The notes under the pieces: model-generated
Seen by the model: the letters and a program-made list of their open reading frames with translations, nothing else
Databases searched by the model: none
Told to the model about the DNA's origin: nothing
DNA from: Corylus avellana
Lineage: Eukaryota; Streptophyta; Magnoliopsida; Fagales; Betulaceae
Length of the DNA: 64,000 nt
Assembly: GCF_901000735.1 (NCBI RefSeq)
Contig: NC_081549.1
Location: 22,869,850-22,933,849, forward strand
Reading direction: 5' to 3'
In this document: piece by piece, positions 57,621-64,000 of the stretch
Position numbering within the stretch: position 1 is the first letter of the stretch
How the letters are laid out: the number at the start of each line of letters is the position of its first letter
Position numbers and translations under genes: made by a program

Positions 57621-60600
57621 ATGCGAATTTTTCAGTCCCTTCTCGCTTATATCTTAGCCTTCGCTTCCTCTAGCTCCCAGCCTTCCACCTCTCTTTCGCA
57701 GCCGCGCAGTACTCTCTTCGAGTCTCCCCAGTTTCTTCGTATCTGGTAAGTTCTCCTTCACGTTTACACTTCTGTCGTTGCGTTTGGTTTGCGAGAAAGT
57801 TGAGTTCTTGATGCTTTGCTTTTGGTTACGGTCTTTTGTTTACCCAAAAAGAAAAAAACGAAAATTGGAAAGTTGTACTCAGCTGGAAGGAGATATTATG
57901 GTTGTTTTAGACATACCCAGATCGCAAAACGTTGAATTTTAGATCCCATGATGTGGGGTTTTGCTCTCTTGCATTTTTTCAAAAACCAAACGGGAGTAGC
58001 TGTTGTGCCTTTTGGTTTTGGTGTCGTGTGACCCCTGATTGGTTGGGGAGGAAACAAGGAAAAATGCTTTACTGGGTATTGAAGGGTTTTGGTTATTCAT
58101 GTCTTCTCTCATGATTTTTCGGTAGCCAAACGGAGCAGAAAGTGATTTGTTTATCTTTTATTTTTGTTATGTCTTATGTTGTATTATGCTCGATAATGAA
58201 TTTTATATATTACGCCAGACAATTGTAAGGTTCAGTTGATTTTGGTTGTTGGCGATGGATCTAACTCCTAAGATCCTCGATTTTTTTCTTATCATTTCCT
58301 ACATGCAACGGGCAAACAAGCAGAGATTTTTATTGTACTTTAAATACTGTGTCTTACTAAAAATGTTAACTGTGAAAAGAAAGAAGTGCTTTGTGTCTAA
58401 TGAGTTGGTCTGTTTGAATTATTAGATACTAGAAATTTGCAATCAATGATAGCCTTGTAGCTATTTTACTTCAATTATAATTCAAACTCTTTCATATCAT
58501 CGTCTCTCCTTCTATTTACCTTTCTGCAACGTCTACATCTTCTTACTTTTGCTGAACACTGTACCGCACACCTTACTACACACACTCACACCTCCGGTCT
58601 GCAATCCCTAAATCTTCTGCACACACTCACGCCTACTCACACATCTCTGCCTTTTTTTCTTTTTTTCTTTTTTGTACATTGGGTAATAATGTGATAGATA
58701 GATCTGCAGTGTGAATCACGGAATAACGTGCACAATGGACGCCTCTGAGGACATTCTCCGGAAAGCCATGGCCGAGAAGCAATCAGCCTTGGAAGCCCAA
58801 GGCAACGCCGTCCGGATGATGAAAACCACTGGTGCTACCAAGCAGGAGATCGACGCCGCGGTCGAAGCTCTGAATGGGTTGAAGCTCGAGAAGGCTTCAA
58901 TTGAGAGGCAGCTCCAAGCTGCCATCAGTGGCAGCGAGGGCTCGCTCAATAGGGAAGCTTTCCGTCAAGCGGTGGTGAACACTCTGGAACGGCGTTTGTT
59001 CTATATTCCGTCGTTCAAAATCTATCGTGGAGTTGCTGGGCTTTATGATTATGGCCCGCCGGGCTGTGCTGTAAAGTCTAATGTCCTTGCTTTCTGGCGC
59101 CAGGTAAGCTCAAGGTTCTCTCTCTAATACATATCAATTACACTCCATAATTGGACCAAAACATTGCGTTTATTTATTAGGAATTAGATCCAAGCATAAC
59201 TTAAAAGACAAAATTATCTCATGCATTTTGTGTGTTTTTCAGCATTTTGTGCTTGAGGAGAACATGCTGGAAGTGGACTGTCCTTGCGTCACGCCGGAGG
59301 TAGTTTTAAAGGCATCCGGTCATGTTGAAAAATTCACAGACCTTATGGTTAAGGACGAGAAAACTGGGACATGTTACCGTGCAGACCACTTGCTAAAGGA
59401 CTTTTGCAACGAAAAGCTGCAGAAAGACCTCAGCATAACTCCAGAGAAGGCAGCAGAGCTAAAACGGGTACTAGCGGTATTGGATGATCTCTCGGCAGAA
59501 GAGCTGGGTTCAAAGATCAAGGAGTATGACATTACGGCTCCTGACACAAAGAATCCGCTCTCTGATCCTTACCCGTTCAACTTAATGTTTCAAACCTCAA
59601 TAGGCCCATCTGGCGTGAGCCCTGGGTGAGTATTGGATAGGCTTGAATTTGTGTGCAGCACTATGTGTGCTTACCCTTGGTTACTAGAATTGTTAATTAT
59701 CTTATTGTTTGCAGGTATATGCGTCCTGAAACTGCACAAGGCATATTTGTTAATTTTAAGGACTTGTACTATTACAATGGGAACAAGCTACCCTTTGCTG
59801 CAGCTCAAATTGGTCAGGCTTTCAGAAATGAGGTAAATTCTCTCTTTAGAAGTGCAAAGTTGCGTGTGTGCGTGGGCGCCTTTGTGTGGGGTTGTGATGA
59901 TATTTCTTTATGGAAATGGCTATATTGTTTGGGACTAGAATTTTTTCCAACTCCTGTTGCCTTGTGCTGAGAGAACTAATCTGAAAGTGCTTTATCGCAT
60001 GGGCAGATATCTCCGCGCCAAGGCCTTTTGAGAGTCCGTGAGTTCACACTAGCAGAGATTGAGCACTTTGTTGATCCTGAAAACAAGGCCCACCCGAAAT
60101 TCTCCGAAGTTGCCAACTTGGAGTTTCTGATGTTCCCAAGAGAAGAACAAATGTCTGGCCATTCTGCAAAGAGAATTCCACTGGGTGAAGCAGTTTCAAG
60201 GGTTGGTTTGAAAAATATCTGCTTTTACCTTTTGTGTTCAGTTTTTTGCTTCTCATTTATCTGCTTGCTCGATTGCTTTCTTTTTGTGACAATGCTATGG
60301 TTAAGTGTCTTATAGGGGATTGTCAACAATGAAACTCTTGGGTACTTCATTGGGAGAGTATATTTGTTCTTAACTCGCCTCGGTATAGACAAAAACCGTT
60401 TACGGTTCCGACAGCATCTTGCCAATGAAATGGCCCACTATGCTGCTGACTGTTGGGATGCTGAGATTGAGTGTTCGTATGGGTGGATTGAATGCGTTGG
60501 TATCGCAGATAGGTCTGCGTATGACTTGCGTGCTCACTCGGTAAGAATTTGATTGATCTTATTCCATAATGATGAGATGGCATGATTCTTAAAAATGAAA

Positions 60601-62545
60601 TGGATCATTTAATTTCATTTAGCCGCATTGTTGTTCCGAAAGCTCGCAATTGTGGTCTGAACCCCCTCCATACTTATCATAATCAGTAAGATGATGCTTT
60701 TGTTGTCTTGTTGCTTACATATTATCTGCTATAGTATCAAGACTTAGAACAAGTGCTACAAAAAGAAAATGTTAAGCATATATCTGCATTACTATCTGGA
60801 AATAATACTATTACATGCTTATGGAGTATTGTTTAATTGATCCGTGACAGGAGAAAAGTGGTGTCCCTCTTGTGGCTCAGGAAAAATTCCCAGAACCCAG
60901 AGAAGTGGAGGTAGTGCTTCTGTTTATTAACCATACACATCATTGACATAATTAGTACTATAGAAATGAGTGCATGACTTATCTGACAAGACAACAACAA
61001 GCTCTTTAATCCACCTGCTTGAGATTAGCTAACATTAATTGAGTGATGGTGTATAATTTCAGAAACTAGTTATCAATCCAGTGAAAAAAGATCTGGGCCT
61101 TGCATTCAAAGGGAACCAGAGGATGGTGGTTGAAGCTTTGGAGGTAAACAATTTAATGGCCCTTCTTTGGTCCTCAATGCCACGATTGCTTGAAGATCCT
61201 CTGCCTGCATTCTTTTGATATATTACTTGTTTTTTTGCATTAGGCAATGAAAGAAAAAGAAGCTTTGGAAATGAAGTACAATTTGGAATCCAAGGGAGAG
61301 ATGGAGTTCTATGTGTGTACTCTTGAAAAAGAAGTAACCATTAAGAAGAACATGGTCACAATTTCAAGAGAGATAAAGAAAGAACACCAGAGAGTTTTCA
61401 CACCATCTGTAATCGAGCCTTCTTTTGGCATTGGAAGGATAATCTTTTGCCTCTTTGAACATTCTTTCTACTTGAGGCCAAGTAAAGCCGGGGATGAACA
61501 GCTAAATGTGTTCCGTTTCCCCCCTCTTGTAGCACCTATAAAATGCACGGTTTTCCCACTTGTTCAGAATCAAAAGTATGAGGAGGTGTCAAAAGTGATT
61601 TCTCAATCATTGACTTCAGCTGGAATCTCACATAAGATAGACATTACAGGTATTTCATCTTCCATTGGTTTGCTTTGGCTTGATTGGGTCATTGGGTAAA
61701 AGTGTGAAGATGGACATTGGTATAGGCATGTCGTCTCACCTGCTTGCTTGATTGCATAGGGTTATATGTAAGTTGTAATTTCTCAATTCTTCATCTATTT
61801 CTGTGATCTCTGGTCCCTTCCAATTTTACGAAGTATTAAACTAGTGAGTTATGTACTTTCACCAAAGTTAGTTGTTAGGTACAATTGCCCAGAATAAAAA
61901 AAAAAGGGGGTCGTTAGTTACAATTACCCTGTCGTTAGAAGTCCCTTAATGATTATTTTCATCTAGGCATTCTGTGTGTAAGGCAACATGAGAAGCACTT
62001 TGGGAGGCATCGCAATTCCCCTTGAGGTTAAAAAGTCCATGTGATATGCGTAGCATTGGAAATCATTTATTTGTTTACTTTTACATTGAATTCCGTGTAC
62101 TACTAAATCAGCCTATTCAAACTCTGCTTTGGATTTAATAGTTAGGCTCCACTTCCATCTTTATCATTTGGGTGATGACTCCACTTCCAATTACAATAGA
62201 ATTGAAAGGTTGATTGTTTGCCTCTAAATTATGAGATAGAAAATGCTGCCCAATGCATGTGTATATATGGACTTTGTACTGATTGTCTGTATGTTCAAAT
62301 GATATTTTACAGGGACCTCAATTGGTAAACGATATGCAAGAACCGATGAACTTGGTGTACCCTTTGCAATCACTGTTGATTCAACATCCTCAGCGACAAT
62401 CCGGGAGAGGGACAGCAAAGATCAAATTCGTGTTAATGTGGAAGAGGCAGCAACAGTTGTTAAGGATGTAACCGACGGAAGGAGGACGTGGGAGGATGTG
62501 TGGTCTACTTTTCCCCATCATTCCTCTGGATCTGCAGATGAGTGA
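57621..62545 (+). CDS. glycine-tRNA ligase, mitochondrial/cytosolic (GlyRS-1), 739 aa (10 exons)
   Basis: Exons 57621-57745, 58710-59103, 59243-59625, 59715-59832, 60007-60201, 60316-60540, 60851-60910, 61063-61143, 61244-61649 and 62313-62545 join in phase to 739 residues, near the 729 I recall for Arabidopsis GlyRS-1. It charges tRNA-Gly. Residues 1-50 ([20 protein letters not shown], Ser-rich, no Asp, one Glu) look like a mitochondrial presequence; the Arabidopsis protein also begins MRIF. Met51 (MDASED) can start a cytosolic form. Then a WHEP helix pair (about 55-110), class II catalytic core with motif 2 region [14 protein letters not shown] and [17 protein letters not shown], motif 3 [16 protein letters not shown], and an anticodon-binding domain ([19 protein letters not shown] to the end). 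The context of the first ATG is weak (T at -3), that of Met51 strong (A at -3, G at +4), and no ATG lies between. Confidence 0.93.
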
Positions 62546-64000
62546 AGTTTGAGCGGGAACAACCATTGAAGTGATTGCCTAATTTTAAATTATTCAGCCA
62601 GACACTTACTCTATACTCACTCCTGGAATATACCTTTTTGCATTGTGATAAGCAATTATAAGATTATGGAAACTATAGGAATCTGCAAATGTGCTTTGTC
62701 AAGTCTGGTGGAAAGCAGGCTATCGTGCAATGAGTGCCACCATTCCTTGCTTTGTCACTTGACGGTTAACTGATGTTTGGCATTTTTGAGGTGTATTGGA
62801 CCACCGGTCTGAATCGGTATTGAAAGATGGTTGAGAGAATGATGTGTAGCATATTTCTTATTTGAATATTCCTAAGATAAACACACAATCCAACACAAAA
62901 TAACTACGATAACTTAGAAACCTTGGCCTGTCTTATCTTATTCACTTGGCAAAACTCAATACTAACGACCAAGAGATCACATAAAGGCAAACATAACACA
63001 TCCTTCTCCTATTTTCTCTAATGACTTTAAAAAATGAATAGCTTTTACTATGAATGAGAGAAGGTGAAATAGAATAGCCTTGGTGTGGAGTATATGATAA
63101 GGATCTAAATACTTGAAATAGCCATTCCTATTGTGCAAGGGAAAATGACTATTTCAAGGCTATATATTTCATTCAACATTCTTCCATTTCCAATAAAAAC
63201 TACTCATTTAAAACGTAAGCTTAAGCTTTATCCTTTATCTCTTAGCTCTGGAATTTGGATTGGGCTTCCCAATCCTTCTACTCCTATCAACCTTCATATT
63301 GTCTCTTATGTAAACCTAATTCTTATTTCTTATATACCTGGCTCCTGTCCTACGCATGCAGGTGCTGATACTAAGATGCATTAACAACATTAATGACTTG
63401 CGTAAGGTATATGGATACAATGTAAAAGCACCTTTCTCATTAGGGACAGTGACAGCTAGCAAAACTTACATAGTAAGGGTCTCCAATAATACATCTTTGT
63501 AAGTATTAACAACAAAATATACATTCTCATATAGATAATTCACTGGAAATTCTGGAACATGAATAATGCAGTCACTAGAGTTTTTATCAGGAGTTCTAAA
63601 GGCACAACTACCTATCTATTCACTGTATTTGATTTTGGGGCTGTGAAAAGAAATCTTTTGCACTACGTGCTACCTCTGCTTCAACTACTGCTTCCAAAAC
63701 AATATCTGCTCCTGTTGCACTTCCTGCCACCACATCCACAGGGTTAGTCATTGGAGTATTGAGTATTTGACATGCATAAACAGAAACTTCTTGCAAACTC
63801 TCTTGAGAAAATGCCAGAACTGTTTATATATAGAAATTCTTAAACATGCAGAGACTAACATGCTAAATGTTAAAGCGTTTCAAGGAAAAGATTCATGAAT
63901 TTTCTAGACGTGTTATTTTGACTAAAACTAACAACAACAACAATAATAATAATCCAAAGTGGAAAAGAAAATAAAGATATCGTTGAAGGTAAAAAGCCTA
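62546..64000. other. 3' flank of the synthetase gene and terminal spacer
   Basis: About 62546-62700 is probably 3' UTR. The rest is AT-rich. A small foldback with ATAGCCTTG/CAAGGCTAT ends and inner CTTGAAATAG/CTATTTCAAG arms (63112-63121, 63149-63158) lies at 63074-63163. Short frames at 63133-63384 and 63559-63747 are not supported as genes. Confidence 0.45.
63074..63163. repeat. small foldback (about 90 bp)
   Basis: Outer arms ATAGCCTTG (63074-63082) and CAAGGCTAT (63155-63163), inner arms CTTGAAATAG and CTATTTCAAG. Possibly a very short MITE. Confidence 0.45.

Overview
The window is nuclear DNA from a dicotyledonous plant. The genes have GT-AG introns, some over 2 kb, and AT-rich spacers full of short non-autonomous transposons. 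The gene set (P-class PPR protein, PXC2-type LRR kinase, chloroplast FAX3, vacuolar sorting receptor, TMEM87-like seven-TM protein, DUF599 protein, dual-targeted glycyl-tRNA synthetase) is typical of core eudicots. A woody rosid is my guess; I cannot name the species. Exon boundaries were set by hand from splice signals, phase continuity and remembered family conservation, and none was checked by alignment or RNA.

Layout. 0-12 kb: a PPR gene (-), a small unrecognised gene (-) and a four-exon single-pass membrane protein (+), with SINEs and MITEs around them. 11.4-17.2 kb: a transposon-rich stretch with a 461-bp foldback element and a tandemly duplicated, broken gene that may derive from a NAC-type factor; one copy carries a SINE inside an exon. 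17.9-22.3 kb: the LRR receptor-like kinase (-). 25.8-29.3 kb: FAX3 (+), converging on a 12-exon vacuolar sorting receptor gene (30.9-37.7 kb, -). 37.7-47.5 kb: a locally amplified region with three truncated copies of the receptor's first two exons and two copies of a small Cys/His-rich gene, all on the minus strand. 48.5-51.6 kb: the TMEM87-like gene (-). 51.7-56 kb: spacer with a nested transposon pair. 56.1-62.5 kb: the DUF599 gene (+) and the glycyl-tRNA synthetase gene (+), whose first coding exon, not visible as a long ORF, supplies a mitochondrial-type presequence.

The genes do not form a pathway; they are ordinary, mostly housekeeping, single transcription units. I found no clearly new multi-gene system. 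The most notable items are the truncated receptor array, in which all three copies lost the ancestral start codon by different changes while one keeps an open, spliceable, PA-domain-only reading frame; the two-start arrangement of the glycyl-tRNA synthetase; the paired small Cys/His-rich genes; and several young transposon insertions with clear target-site duplications.
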